Source of the DNA: Ariolimax columbianus
Lineage: Eukaryota > Mollusca > Gastropoda > Stylommatophora > Arionidae
DNA length: 64,000 nt
Direction: 5' to 3'
Assembly: GCA_036924085.1 (NCBI GenBank)
Contig: JAVGWX010000009.1
Location: 57,888,331 to 57,952,330, forward strand
Of the stretch, positions 19,335-30,242 are shown piece by piece. The position numbers and the translations under genes were made by a program. How positions within the stretch are numbered: position 1 is the stretch's first letter; each line of letters starts with the position of its first letter. Under the pieces are notes generated by a model that was given only the letters and a program-made list of their open reading frames with translations, was not told the origin of the DNA and did not search any database.

Positions 19335-19475
19335 TGCTCTTGATCTTGTTCTTCTTTAGGATCTTATTCTTCTTCTTCATCATCTTCTTCCTCTTATTCT
19401 TCCTCTTTATCTTCTTCTTCTCCTCTTCTTCTCCTACTATTTCTTCTTCTTTTTCTTCTTCATCTGTTTTCGTCC
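19335..19475. repeat. (TTC)n polypyrimidine tract
   Basis: An imperfect TTC/TTCTTCCTC tract covers about 140 bp. It could be a decayed GAA tail of a minus-strand LINE, but no coding sequence adjoins it. Confidence 0.8.
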
Positions 19476-19484
19476 TGAAAATGA

Positions 19485-19765
19485 AGTTAATCGCAGTTTA
19501 TAGCGAGGCTGCGATATCTGCGCCTTTCAGAACCCGACACATCATATTTCAGCGAACTTCCTGATGCTCCTGGTTTGCGTTCCCAATGCGATCTCTATTC
19601 TCTTAACCAGACAACACAAGTGCAGCCTGTTTCCAGAACGCCTCTCTGAGGCAGAATAGGGTTCTAGTCAGCTGTCGTTCGCTGACCCTAATGGAAGAAG
19701 CCCGCTATAAGCCGCCGGCTGCTGTCAGCTAATTCACTGTGCTGCATCTTCGGCCCTGTTTCTCT
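19485..19765 (+). repeat. Dispersed repeat family X, diverged copy
   Basis: 'cagtttatagcgaggctgcgata', 'gcgcctttcagaaccc.acacatc' and 'gtcagctgtcgttcgctgacc' parallel the repeat at 1527-1880 with many changes. Confidence 0.5.
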
Positions 19766-19844
19766 GTTCGTGCCATAAAAGCACATTTCTTTTTGTTTCC
19801 AATTTATGATGTATTCTACAGCTGATTATCCAGTCTTGGGCAAA

Positions 19845-20000
19845 AAACATGAAAAAAAACTAGTAAAAGTTGATTAAGTTTGAGCTTAATCAAAATTTAA
19901 AAATGGGTATGGTCAGATACCGTACCGAGACGAGAACACAAACAAAACCTACGTTACGACCAATAGGCCTTCATCAGGGACAACAACACTGAACTAACAA
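19845..20000 (+). repeat. Dispersed repeat family Z, left arm
   Basis: 'gggtatggtcagataccgta', 'gagacgagaacac', 'aaaacctacgttacgaccaa' and 'ttcatcagggacaaca' closely match 16540-16630. It lies upstream of the two minisatellites. Confidence 0.8.
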
Positions 20001-20189
20001 ATCAACATATCCAGTCTTGTATGGCCTATTCGCTCTCTGAACATTGCCACTTCATCTTTTCGGTCTACGGTGTCCGTTTGCGTCTGTTATGTCAAGACCG
20101 AATGTTCTCCTTGACATTTTCCGTTAATTCTGTGTCAAGAATGAGGACAAAAGCACTTGCTAAAGTTCTCATACTAGTACAATGTTAGG

Positions 20190-20640
20190 AGCCAAGAGAC
20201 GATTTCTTGTTATCCAGCAAAATGCCGTTTATAGAACCACGTGACAAATTTTTTTTAATCCAGCGAAATACTGTTTATAGAACCACGAGACAAATTTCTT
20301 GTTATCCAGCGAAGTACTGTTTATAGAACCACGTGACAAATTTCTTGTTATCCAGCGAAGTACTGTTTATAGAACCACGTGACAAATTTCTTGTTATCCA
20401 GCGAAGTACTCTTCATAGAACCACGTGACAAATTTCTTATTATTCAGCTAAGTATCGATTATAGAACCATATGACAGAGTTATTGTTATATAGCTAAGTA
20501 CAGTTTATAGAACCACGTGACAAATTTCTTGTTATACAGCTAAGTACAGTTTTCAGAACCATGTGACATAGTTCTTGTTATACAGCTAAGTACAATTTAT
20601 AGATCCACGTGACGATGTTGTGAAAACCAGCTCAGTACCT
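20190..20640. repeat. 46-bp minisatellite, about 9-10 units
   Basis: Each unit has 'tagaaccacgtgacaaattt', 'cttgttatccagcgaagtac' and 'tgttta'. Units in the middle are nearly identical, while those after about 20450 diverge (atagctaagtac). It abuts the 21-bp array with no spacer of note. Confidence 0.93.
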
Positions 20641-20649
20641 TTCTTACTT

Positions 20650-22156
20650 CTTTATGTTCATATCCTCCATTGATGTGTTCATATCCTCCATTGATGTGTT
20701 CATATCCTCCATTGATGTGTTCATATCCTTCATTGATGTATTCATATCAACTATTGATGTATTAATATCCTCCATTGATGTGTTCATATCCTCCATTGAT
20801 GTATTCATATCCTCCATTGATGTGTTCATATCCTCCATTGATGTGTTCATATCCTTCATTGATGTATTCATATCAACTATTGATGTATTAATATCCTCCA
20901 TTGATGTGTTCATATCCTCCATTGATGTATTCATATCCTCCATTGATGTATTCATATTCTCCATTGTTGTATCCATATCCTCCATTGATGTATTCATATT
21001 CTCCATTGTTGTATCCATATCCTCCATTGATGTATTCATATTCTCCATTGTTGTATCCATATCCTCCATTGATGTATCCATATCCTCCATTGATGTGTTC
21101 ATATCCTCCATTGATGTATTCATATTCTCCATTGTTGTATCCATATCCTCCATTGATGTATTCATATTCTCCATTGTTGTATCCATATCCTCCATTGATG
21201 TATTCATATCCTCCATTGTTGTATCCATATCCTCCATTGATGTATTCATATCCTCCATTGTTGTATCCATATCCTCCATTGATGTATTCATATCCTCCAT
21301 TGATGTATTCATATCCTCCATTGATGTATTCATATTCTCCATTGTTGTATCCATATCCTCCATTGATGTATTCATATCCTCCATTGATGTATTCATATCC
21401 TCCATTGATGTATTCATATCCTCCATTGATGTATTCATATCCTCCATTGATGTATTCATATCCTCCATTGATGTATCCATATCCTCCATTGATGTATTCA
21501 TATTCTCCATTGTTGTATCCATATCCTCCATTGATGTATTCATATTCTCCATTGTTGTATCCATATCCTCCATTGATGTATTCATATTCTCCATTGTTGT
21601 ATCCATATCCTCCATTGATGTATCCATATCCTCCATTGATGTGTTCATATCCTCCATTGATGTATTCATATTCTCCATTGTTGTATCCATATCCTCCATT
21701 GATGTATTCATATTCTCCATTGTTGTATCCATATCCTCCATTGATGTATTCATATCCTCCATTGTTGTATCCATATCCTCCATTGATGTATTCATATCCT
21801 CCATTGATGTATTCATATCCTCCATTGATGTATTCATATTCTCCATTGATGTGTTCATATCCTCCATTGATGTATTCATATTCTCCATTGTTGTATCCAT
21901 ATCCTCCATTGATGTATTCATATCCTCCATTGATGTATTCATATTCTCCATTGTTGTATCCATATCCTCCATTGATGTATTCATATCCTCCATTGATGTA
22001 TTCATATCCTCCATTGATGTATTCATATTCTCCATTGATGTGTTCATATCCTCCATTGATGTATTCATATTCTCCATTGTTGTATCCATATCCTCCATTG
22101 ATGTATTCATATCCTCCATTGTTGTATCCATATCCTCCATTGATGTATTCTTCCAT
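20650..22156. repeat. 21-bp minisatellite, about 72 units, with higher-order duplication
   Basis: The unit is 'catatcctccattgatgta' plus 'tt', with variants (tattctcc, gttgtatcc, gtgtt). A segment of about 325 bp from about 20933 recurs without change 546 bp (26 units) downstream from about 21479. Near the left end a 126-bp (6-unit) block is repeated. Because 21 is a multiple of three and the unit lacks stops in two frames per strand, it opens four long frames (421-506 codons) with 7-residue periods. These are mutually overlapping and none is supported as a gene. Confidence 0.96.
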
Positions 22157-22177
22157 TCTTCTATGATTCGCTAGCTC

Positions 22178-22335
22178 TTTACTGTTGTTGTTCGTTGTCC
22201 CTGATGGTCTATTATTTCTAACGTAGGTTAGATTAGCGTTTTCTTCTTATCGCTATATCTGACCATACCTATTTATGTTTATGTAACCTTTATTTTAATT
22301 CACAGTACCGTCGCAGCCTCGCTTTATTTTAATTT
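22178..22335 (-). repeat. Dispersed repeat family Z, right arm (inverted)
   Basis: Read on the minus strand it gives 'GCGAGGCTGCGACGGTACTG', 'AGGTATGGTCAGATA', 'ACCTACGTTA' and 'CATCAGGGACAACGAACAAC'. This is the same order as 19845-20000 but in the opposite orientation. The two copies bracket the 46-bp and 21-bp arrays. Confidence 0.75.
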
Positions 22336-22474
22336 TACAAGCTAATTACTACCGGCTGAGAATGATGATTTAGAGAACAACACTTATTGAATGTAAACAA
22401 GAGAAAACATGAATTCTAGATTTTTTGGGCAAACGAGAGAGAAACCAGGTAAACATTTGCGATCACATGAATAT

Positions 22475-22700
22475 TTGGCCGCCGGCGTCGTTGGGAAAGG
22501 CAAAGACAAGATAAGCACCACTGCCCCAACAGAGAGCATGTCGTAAGAGGCGAGTGATTGTGTAACATGGCATAACACCAGCCATGGTTAGGTAGTGTAT
22601 TTAGAGCAACATATATGGCGCCTAACAGGGTGCGGGTATATTTCGTTCTAGTGTTTGAGTCTATTAAGATGGATTCGTATATCGGTTAATCACACTCCAA
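22475..22700 (+). repeat. Dispersed repeat family W, uninterrupted copy
   Basis: 'catgtcgtaagaggcgag', 'ccatggttaggtagtgta', 'ggcgcctaacagggtgcggg' and 'agtgtttgagtctattaaga' run without interruption. It serves as the empty-site reference for the family A insertion at 13.6 kb. The head 'gccggcgtcgttggg' has no recognised function. Confidence 0.75.
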
Positions 22701-22754
22701 GAAACTAGTTGTATACAGACTCTGCAGATTCTTCTAAACCAGTATAAAGAATAT

Positions 22755-23060
22755 GAGTGAAGTTACAGCCCCATGGCAACAATGGCAGTCGATGATGAAA
22801 ATAACGTTTTTGATGCAATAAGCACACTCGATGTGAGGTGTAGTCGCCAGTTCCCTTCCTTGCTGTTTTTGCCTTTCCCAACTCATACTTCAGGTAACCA
22901 TTTTACAGCTGGGTCGATTGTAGGAGCGGTCGTACTATGCACGAACCACGGCCTAGCTTATTGTTATAACCGTATGTGAACTTGAACCCTGGCACGCTGT
23001 AAACCCAGTCTAGTAAGCCAACTCACCTCGACTAGACTACACGCTCCGCGAATGTTGGAG
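22755..23060 (-). mobile_element. tRNA-derived SINE, family S3, copy 3
   Basis: It matches 15450-15755 over most of its length. Shared blocks are 'agttcccttccttg', 'ctcatacttcaggtaacca', 'ttacagctgggtcgat' and 'ctacacgctccgcg'. The central block is also in copy 1. The head on the minus strand is tRNA-like but degenerate. Confidence 0.75.
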
Positions 23061-23454
23061 CGATACAGGGCAGTGTCCATTTATTTTAGGCAAATTATAA
23101 TTCACGTTATTATGTATATTTTTATATTTTGCACATAATTTGTTTTCATCATCATCCATTCGTTCGTCGTTCTCTCTTATCTTTGTGTGCCATCAATCCG
23201 TATTCATCAGTTGAATTTATATATCTGAGTTATTTGATCCGGCATATTTGCGTCCTTAGCTTCGACTGTTCCCAAGTTGCCTGTAAGGCAGCATGCGGTT
23301 TGAAACCAGAACTGTTCCTTCTCCTAGATACATTGTCATATATGGCATACGAGCTTCATCTAATTCAAGCATTCTGGTTTTATTGAATCAGAGACTCACA
23401 CATCGGACCTTCTCTTGTTAATAAGAACAAATCAGGAGCTGGACTTTATGTCAC
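23061..23454. other. Non-genic stretch
   Basis: Nothing recognised. An 85-codon plus frame at 23129-23386 has no motif. Confidence 0.35.
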
Positions 23455-23680
23455 GTGAACCCCTTGGAGGGGACTCAGGTAAGGTGTCCGCCTCGGGACC
23501 GGAGGTCGTGGGTTTGAATCATGGTGGAGGCTGATTTTTTTTACTTGAGCTCAACGTAGTGAGATCGGACTCACGTGGCCAGTGTTGAGCACGTTAATAA
23601 TTCCTTGGCATCTAGAAATCCTAAAGAGTAGGCTTAACGGCCGCTGCCCGGACAAAATTTAAAAAATTTAGTTAAAAATA
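23455..23680 (+). mobile_element. tRNA-derived SINE, family S2, copy 1
   Basis: The head 'ctcaggtaaggtgtccgcct' followed by 'gtcgtgggtttgaatcatgg' has A-box-like and B-box-like segments with tRNA spacing. The body contains 'cgtggccagtgttgagcacg', 'aaagagtaggct' and 'gccgctgcccgg', ending A-rich. It matches 27745-28018 inverted. Confidence 0.8.
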
Positions 23681-23747
23681 TACCCAAATTATGTGTTCTT
23701 TCCACTAGGTCTAGCAGCCGTAGGAAGTTTGAAATACATTCGGCCAA

Positions 23748-24215
23748 CTTGGCAACATGCAATAACAACATGCCTGTTAGAATGCCAGCAATCTATGTAA
23801 TGAAAAGAATGCATTTGTCGCGTTTTGATACTATTGAGAACATCCTCCAGACTGTGGCTCATTCTCGGATCAATTTCACCTATTCTGGCCCACCATTGTG
23901 TAAGTGGAGGAAAGGTGACAATAGAAAGAAAAAAACAACTCACAACCAAACAAACTTTATATCAATGTATTTAACTACTTGGCAACATACAATAACAACA
24001 TGCCAGTTTGAATACCAGAAATCCAAATATACATTGGTCGCATGTTGATAGTATTGAGAACTCATCCTCGAGTCTACTTCAGACCGAATCTTATTCTCGG
24101 ACCAATTTCACCTATTCTGGCCCACCATTGTGTAAGCGGAGGAAAGGTGACAATAGAAAGAAAAAAACAAACCCTCAAAACCAAAGAAACGTTCTATCAA
24201 TGTATTTAACTGAAT
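23748..24215. repeat. Tandem duplication of about 235 bp
   Basis: Unit 1 starts at 23748 and unit 2 at about 23980, both with 'cttggcaacat.caataacaa'. They share 'attctggcccaccattgtgt', 'ggaggaaaggtgacaatag' and 'atcaatgtatttaact'. Frames that cross it are not supported as genes. Confidence 0.85.
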
Positions 24216-24726
24216 TGGAACAATTGGAATCCCAGTATTCAGACAGACATACCAGTATCTGGTGCCAGGTAGCTGAAAGCTATACTTTTTTTCCTCAAAA
24301 TCCATTTGATCGACCATTAGAAAGTGGTGTCATTAAGTGCACGTCTTGTGTATCATTACATGATATACGTTTTCTTAGAAAACGGCACAACGGGAAAAAG
24401 CACCAATTAATTTCAATAATTTAATGCATTTTTAAAACAATTCCGTCTTGTTAAAACAATTTACAACAAATTATGATGTCATTAAAGGCATTGGAGAAAA
24501 GACCTCCCCCAAAAAAAAAAAACCAATCATTTAACATTAAAATAATTTCGCAATTAATCAAGAGTAATGACATTCTATTTTTAGCCGGAGCATGCCTTTT
24601 TCAATAGCTCTGATTACTAATTTGAGTAATTATGAAATTATGGAGATGACATTTTCTTTCAAATAATGTTAGAGAAATGAACTTCCTGTTAAAGCAGATT
24701 CATGATGTGTAGTCGTTGGCATACGC
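24216..24726. other. AT-rich non-genic stretch
   Basis: Nothing recognised. Confidence 0.35.
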
Positions 24727-25017
24727 GGGGGACGGCGTGGGCTAGTGGTTAAGGTACACGGCTCACAATACGACAGTTGCACTTGTGTTGTCTGGCTAAG
24801 AGAATAAGTATCGTATTGGGAAAGCAAAGAAGTCCGCACAGCACTGGCCGTTACCCCGGGGAAGCAAACTCTTAGAAAATGCAGGAGGAAGCAGACCCTT
24901 ACATAAAATGTATGCCGAAGTCGGATGCACTGGGCCGACTTGCGGAAAATAAAAACCGTAGTGCAACGCACACTGCTTTGGAGAATATATAGATTCGGCG
25001 ATCGCAAAAAAAAAATA
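24727..25017 (+). mobile_element. tRNA-derived SINE, family S1, copy with replaced B-box segment
   Basis: It opens 'ggggacggcgtgggctagtg', an A-box region, and its last 180 bp match the copy at 54748-55009: 'ccggccgttaccccggggaa', 'gaaaatgcaggaggaagcag', 'gtgcaacgcacac'. It ends in an A-rich tail at about 25005-25020. The segment that should hold the B box is replaced by about 70 bp beginning 'cagttgcacttgtgttgtct'. No duplication of flanks was seen. Confidence 0.85.
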
Positions 25018-25689
25018 AAAAAGAACTGCGCGAAACTGGTCAAACAGAACCATTGAATTGTGACTAGTTTTATCGGTCCAAGGGAAACACGATCGGATGG
25101 AAGATAATGCACCACACTGAATCTACAGGAGAAAATATATATTCAGGATAGGATACCGAAAGCACCGCATATACTGTGCAATAGAGGGAACATATATACA
25201 CACCATAAAGCAAGGGTCTCACGCTCGCGGCACGCGTATGATTGTTTGTTTTTCGTGGGACCTGGGATAATGAAGTTTGATTGGAATATAGTGCATTAGC
25301 ATTTTTACTCTGGAATGGGGATGACGCATCAAAATGCCATGTAATGTTCTAATGATCCTGAAAGACAACTATGCAATATATATATAGCGTACCGTATTAG
25401 GTGTAATATACGTTTCTCCAAAATGCAAACATGGTCTGACTAGAGCAGGGGCCTTCAACATTTGTTGTCCCATTTACCCATTTCATATATTCCATTTTCC
25501 CCCATTTCACAATTGTGGGACTCGAAGGTGCATTCCAAATAATATGCAAACACTACTGAAGATCTATTATTTTGTCTATATTAGTACATATACATTAATT
25601 GGATTATTTTAAAGTAGCTTAGTATGTAATAGTAATAGAAACTGTTGATGAATTTATAAATTATAAACAATTTCTTGAAAAAACTTTTT
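25018..25689. other. Non-genic stretch
   Basis: Nothing recognised. AT-rich towards the right. Confidence 0.35.
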
Positions 25690-25795
25690 TAATACTTGAA
25701 TAAAAGTTTAAAAAAATACTTGAATAAAAGTTTAAAAAAATACTTGAATAAAAGTTTAAAAAAATACTTGAATAAACGTTTTTAAAACAATCTTA
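25690..25795. repeat. 24-bp AT-rich tandem repeat, about 4 units
   Basis: 'aatacttgaataaaagttta' plus a short A run is repeated from about 25691 to 25780, the last unit varying (aaacgttttt). Confidence 0.9.
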
Positions 25796-26719
25796 CTTAA
25801 CACAAAAATAGATACTGGCACATAATTATCATCATTGAAACTCCAACATGTTCCCTGGCGTTGTTGGTGCGGATTTCCGCTACTGCTTCAGAACCTCTGA
25901 ACTATAGAGAAGACACACATTATATTTGAGTTATATTTTACTTACTGTGAAAAACAGAGATTTAGAGACAAGCTTAGATGTTTTTTAAAATAACAGAAAG
26001 TGTTCCGAATAAACGGGAAAAGAAAAGGCGTGAAAAGTGTATTATCGTCTACTGTCCAACTAAGAATAGGTTTTAGATCAGCTCTTTCATCTTAGGTCAA
26101 TTTCAAGAATCTTCAAAGTAATGAAATTTCCGATCTCCGCTTTCATTTGCTGATGACAAATCCTTCTCAGACTAAACAGGGTTGCCATATTGGCAGCGTT
26201 ATTGTCAGATATAAGGAAAGTGGCAACTTTTCAAATAATTTTGTATGGTTTGGCAAATGGCTTCTTTTTGGCTACTTGAAAACAAAAAACAGCTGGCATC
26301 CTGTTTTGGTCTTCGGTGATTGGTTGCTCATTCTCCAAGTATCACTGGCTTTTTTGATGGCTCTCTGGCATTTGCCGGACAGACTGTCGACCACTGACCA
26401 GGCTTTATTCCCATTATGCCTACGAATAAATTTGAATCTTGTCTCTGAACATCTTTCACTTTTGACTTTTTGACTCCTAGTTGAATTTTGCGCACGCGCT
26501 ATTGTACTGCATCTAATCTTTCTTTTATGACGTCTGTTAAGTAGTTCTGGCATTGTTTCTGTCATATACGAAGACAATTCATAATACAGTAAAAAAAGTA
26601 AAGTAACCCATAACATTACTGCCGTTTGGGTACTTGAAACGTCTGAAATGGATGGTCGGAAAAAAATGTATAGTTTCAGTGTAATGGGTTTAAGGCGTAC
26701 ACATTTAAGATGTCGTGCT
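25796..26719. other. Non-genic stretch
   Basis: A minus-strand frame of 209 codons (26272-26901) extends through this region and the adjacent tandem repeat. Its N-terminal part is simply the repeat translated, and the rest has no recognisable domain. I do not call it a gene. Confidence 0.4.
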
Positions 26720-26935
26720 CTGGATAATGACACACATAGAAGAATGGCTGGAGTCAGAACAAAGATAATGACACACAGAAGAATGGTTGGAGTCAGAACA
26801 AAGATAATGGCACACAGAATAATAATTGGAGTCAGAACAAAGATAATGAAACACATGCTCGTAGAAGAGTGGATGGAGTCAAAACAAAGATAATGACACA
26901 CATAGAAGAATGGTTGGAGTCAGAACAAATGGGGC
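26720..26935. repeat. About 40-bp tandem repeat, 5 units
   Basis: The unit contains 'agaatggttggagtcagaac' and 'aaagataatg.cacac'. Five copies run from about 26727 to 26930 with small indels. Confidence 0.88.
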
Positions 26936-27744
26936 ACATTACTATAAATGCAACATTTAATGCACACAACTAAGAAAACAATTTTAAAAATACTATTTTT
27001 CTGTAAAATATGTCCCCCGCAACAGAGAAATCCCGAAAATTGCCCAATTTAGTTTGAAAAGTAAGATGGCAGAAAGCAAATGCTAAGCGGAAAGGACTTG
27101 AGGCGTACATCATTAACAATGGTAGACTCTTTGGAGATGGAGAGACGCAGAAGAGTGGATGAATGAGTGGACAAGTGATGTATATTTCGATACGACCTTG
27201 TAATTGTTGTTTTCCTCACTTGTTTTCTTTCCTCACTTTTGTTTTAAAAAAACTGTGGTGTCTCTGGGGAAGATCAATTGCGTTTTGTTGCTTTTTATGC
27301 GCTAGTATCGCCACAGGGCTCTATTGCCATCAAACAGCCCTCTCTAAGCAGACGTATCCAGTGCTATTTTCCCCACTTCTTTCCAGCGTATCTCTGTTTT
27401 TCTTGTATTGGCCTTAAGGTATGTTCTCCATGTGTTATTTAGCTTTTCATTGCAGAGTCTATCTGTGTATCTTCAATCCACTTATGTAGTTAGACGGCAT
27501 GAGGAGGTGTGACCTCATTTGTTTCATATTTTTAGGCAGATGAAGATCCACTTGTGACTTGCCAGGTCCATCCCAGCATTTGCTAGCACCTGGAATATGC
27601 GATTGCCTATTTTTGGGACTGATAAAGGTGAAAGCGTAAATTAGAACATGGTAGACCTGCAGCCTGTCAGACGCCATCTAAGCCGCTCCGCTAACCACAC
27701 AACCAAGACCTGATGTTATAGCCACACTGTCCCCTTTTCGCGAC
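26936..27744. other. Non-genic stretch
   Basis: Nothing firm. A faint tRNA-like head may lie on the minus strand at about 27650-27705 ('GTGTGGTTAGCGGAGCGGCT'), but I could not place a B box. Confidence 0.3.
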
Positions 27745-28018
27745 ATATTCTCTGTGGGGCGAATATCCCTAGAATAATTTGAATAGATTTTTGACTTCAT
27801 TTTTGCCCGAGCAGCGGCAGTGAGTTTTACTCTTTTCGAATTCCAACTGCTAAAGAATTTTCATTGTGCGCGCCACTGATCACGGGTGTCTGATCTCACT
27901 ACTCAGAGATCACGGGAACTATTTACCGGATGATCTACGTGGAAAATTCTCGGTCTCCACCGTGATTTGAACCTGCGACCCCCAGCCACCGAGGCGAACA
28001 CTTTACCTCGAGACCACA
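27745..28018 (-). mobile_element. tRNA-derived SINE, family S2, copy 2
   Basis: On the minus strand the head reads 'GGTCTCGAGGTAAAGTGTTC', then 'GGTCGCAGGTTCAAATCACG' (B box). The body ends 'CACTGCCGCTGCTCGGGCAA'. Head and body correspond to 23455-23680. Confidence 0.8.
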
Positions 28019-28034
28019 TTTTTGTCTATGAAAT

Positions 28035-28112
28035 TATGGAAACCTTGTGGCCGAGTGATTTGGGACTGCTTTCTGACCTGAAGGAAAGGGGTTCAAAACC
28101 TCCGAAAGACAT
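28035..28112 (+). other. Isolated tRNA-like sequence (SINE head or pseudo-tRNA)
   Basis: 'cttgtggccgagtgatttgg' resembles an A box and 'aggggttcaaaacctccg' a B box, about 40 bp apart. No convincing cloverleaf or recognisable anticodon stem could be drawn, so it is probably a SINE fragment. Confidence 0.35.
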
Positions 28113-28299
28113 ATAATTTGATAAAATCAGCAGATGTCCTTTCTAATAATAGTCATAGTCGTTGTCTCGTCTTTTTTGTGGTGGCTCTTCTCACATCTCG
28201 AAGCATACTTTATAGGGTGTACCGGGGTCTTCCTGACTATAGTGCAGTGCGAGGCTGTTCAGTAAGCTCGCCAGTGTGTAGATACAGTGTGCCTCTTCA

Positions 28300-29372
28300 C
28301 CTCATTGGCCAGACTACCATGAAACAACCTGTTTCTAGGGAGAAATGTTTGACTGTGGGGGGGGGGGGGGGGCATGACCAGCATGTTTCACCTTACCGTT
28401 GGGGAGGAAGACTAACGTCTGGTCAGGCAAAATATTCTGATCAGACATATTAGTCAGGGTCAGGTAAAATATTCTGATGAGACATGTTGGTCAGGGTCAG
28501 GCAAAATGTTCTGATCAGACATGTTAGTCAGGGTCAGGCAAAATGCTGATCAGACATGTTAGTCAGGGTCAGGCAAAATGTTCTGATCAGACATGTTAGT
28601 CAGGGTCAGGCAAAATGTTCTGATCAGACATGTTAGTCATGGTCAGGCAAAATGTTCTGATCAGACATGTTAGTCAGGGTCAGGCAAAATATTCTGATCA
28701 GACATGTTAGTCAGGGTCAGGCAAAATGCTGATTAGACATGTTAGTCAGGGTCAGGCAAAATGCTGATTAGACATGTTAGTCATGGTCAGGCAAAATGTT
28801 CTGATCAGACATGTTAGTCAGGGTCAGGCAAAATGTTCTGATCAGACATGTTAGTCAGGGTCAGGCAAAATATGCTGATCAGACATGTTAGTCAGGGTCA
28901 GGCAAAATGCTGATTAGACATGTTAGTCAGGGTCAGGCAAAATGCTGATCAGACATGTTAGTTAGGGTAAAACAAAATATGCTGATCAGATATGTTAGTC
29001 AGGGTTAGGCAAAATATGCTGATCAGACATGTTAGTCAGGGTCATTCAAAATATACTGATCAGACATGTTAGTGAGCGTCGGCAAAACATACTGGCCAAG
29101 ACTCTCACCTTGGCTTCCTCACAGCTCTCCTGAAACGGGCTGTTTTTAAAGCAGCATGGCTAACGAGGTGTTGGATCAAGGTGATCCCCGTAGTAGTGAG
29201 TGACACTCAGATGAGGCCAAGCATAGCACAACCGACGGGAGGACCCCGTTCCACCTTCATCAGCACGCTTGGTATGTAAGAAAAGCAACTGCAACCATCT
29301 ACTCAACACCCTTTCCAGGCCACACAAAAGAGTAACCTACTCATTATGTGCATTCTCAAACAACAACGCATT
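28300..29372 (+). repeat. Family A element with an 18-unit array and inverted fragment upstream
   Basis: From 28300 to 28350 a minus-oriented piece of the family A body is present ('gccagactaccatgaaacaa'). A 16-bp G run follows at 28357-28372, then the 5' motif 'ggaagactaacgtctggtca' near 28405. An array of about 18 units of 37 bp (some shortened to 33) runs to about 29090, each with 'tgatcagacatgttagtcag' and 'ggtcaggcaaaat'. The full 3' body follows to 'gtgcattctcaaacaacaac' at about 29366. Hairpin GAGTA-ACC-TACTC lies at 29330-29342. Confidence 0.88.
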
Positions 29373-29563
29373 ACCGAACGTTAGTCTTCTCTCCCCAAAA
29401 ATGATGAGTAAATTAAAAGTCTCGTCTGCACACTACGTTGAGACTGTAGTAAAAAGTGACATTTATATAGATCAATCCTCTCGAAGAGCCTCAACAGTGA
29501 GACTAAACGTTGTAATAATAGTTTTTTAAATATATGTTTTGCGAAATTATATTTCTTTAACTC

Positions 29564-29566
29564 TTT

Positions 29567-29601
<35 letters not shown>
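29564..29601. repeat. (CT)n microsatellite
   Basis: Pure TCTC run of about 35 bp. Confidence 0.95.
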
Positions 29602-29605
<4 letters not shown>

Positions 29606-29769
29606 GTTTATCTCGCACTCTTTCTAGTTTCTTCGTTTTCACTCCCTGGATTTTTACATGTTCATAAAAGTAGAGCCGAACACAGATACAAAGATATACA
29701 TTTTTATTTAAACAGGCATATAGACTAATTACAGAGAAAATATAACATGTCAGTGTTGTACCGAGCCTA

Positions 29770-29773
29770 GGGT

Positions 29774-29816
<43 letters not shown>

Positions 29817-30107
29817 AGAGAGAGAGAGAGGGAGGAATTGGAGGAAGAGAGAAAGACAGAGGGGAAGACAGATAGAAAAACAGAGTTAGAAATACAGAAA
29901 TAGAGACAGACGGAGGGAGAGATGCAATGAAAGATAGAAAGAGCGAGAGAGAAAGACAAATAGTTAGAAAGTAAGGGAGAGAGAACGACAGACCCAGAGA
30001 TAACCACAAAAAGAGACGATAAGAGAGAGAGATAGGTAGATAAAGACAGAAAGTGAAAAAGATGGAAAGGAGGCGATATAGAAAGTACGATATAGTGAGA
30101 GACAGGG

Positions 30108-30166
<59 letters not shown>

Positions 30167-30242
30167 GAGTGAGAGTAAGAAAGAGGAAGGCATGGCTGAT
30201 AAAGCCAGGCAGAGAGAAAGACAAAGAAAGTGACACACAGGT
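29770..30242. repeat. Polypurine (GA-rich) tract, left part, with (TA)n
   Basis: The plus strand is mostly A and G, with GAGA, GAAA and GACAGA units, and includes a pure (TA)n at 30110-30162. Long Ser/Leu minus-strand frames are compositional. It is the left part of a tract resumed at about 30640. Confidence 0.92.

Noticed and set aside
19335..19475. GAA tail of another copy of the 9-kb LINE
   Set aside because: The conserved terminal GCGTACG and the coding end are absent beside it, so it is left as a microsatellite.
20644..22174. Four long open frames (421-506 codons) as a repetitive protein
   Set aside because: The 21-bp unit has no stops in several frames on both strands at once. Products are pure 7-residue periods, and there is no signal peptide or flanking gene structure.
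26272..26901. 209-codon minus frame with hydrophobic start
   Set aside because: The N-terminal part is the 40-bp tandem repeat translated. The rest matches no family and has no gene context.
28035..28112. A functional tRNA gene
   Set aside because: Box-like segments exist, but no convincing acceptor or anticodon stem could be drawn. A SINE fragment is more likely.
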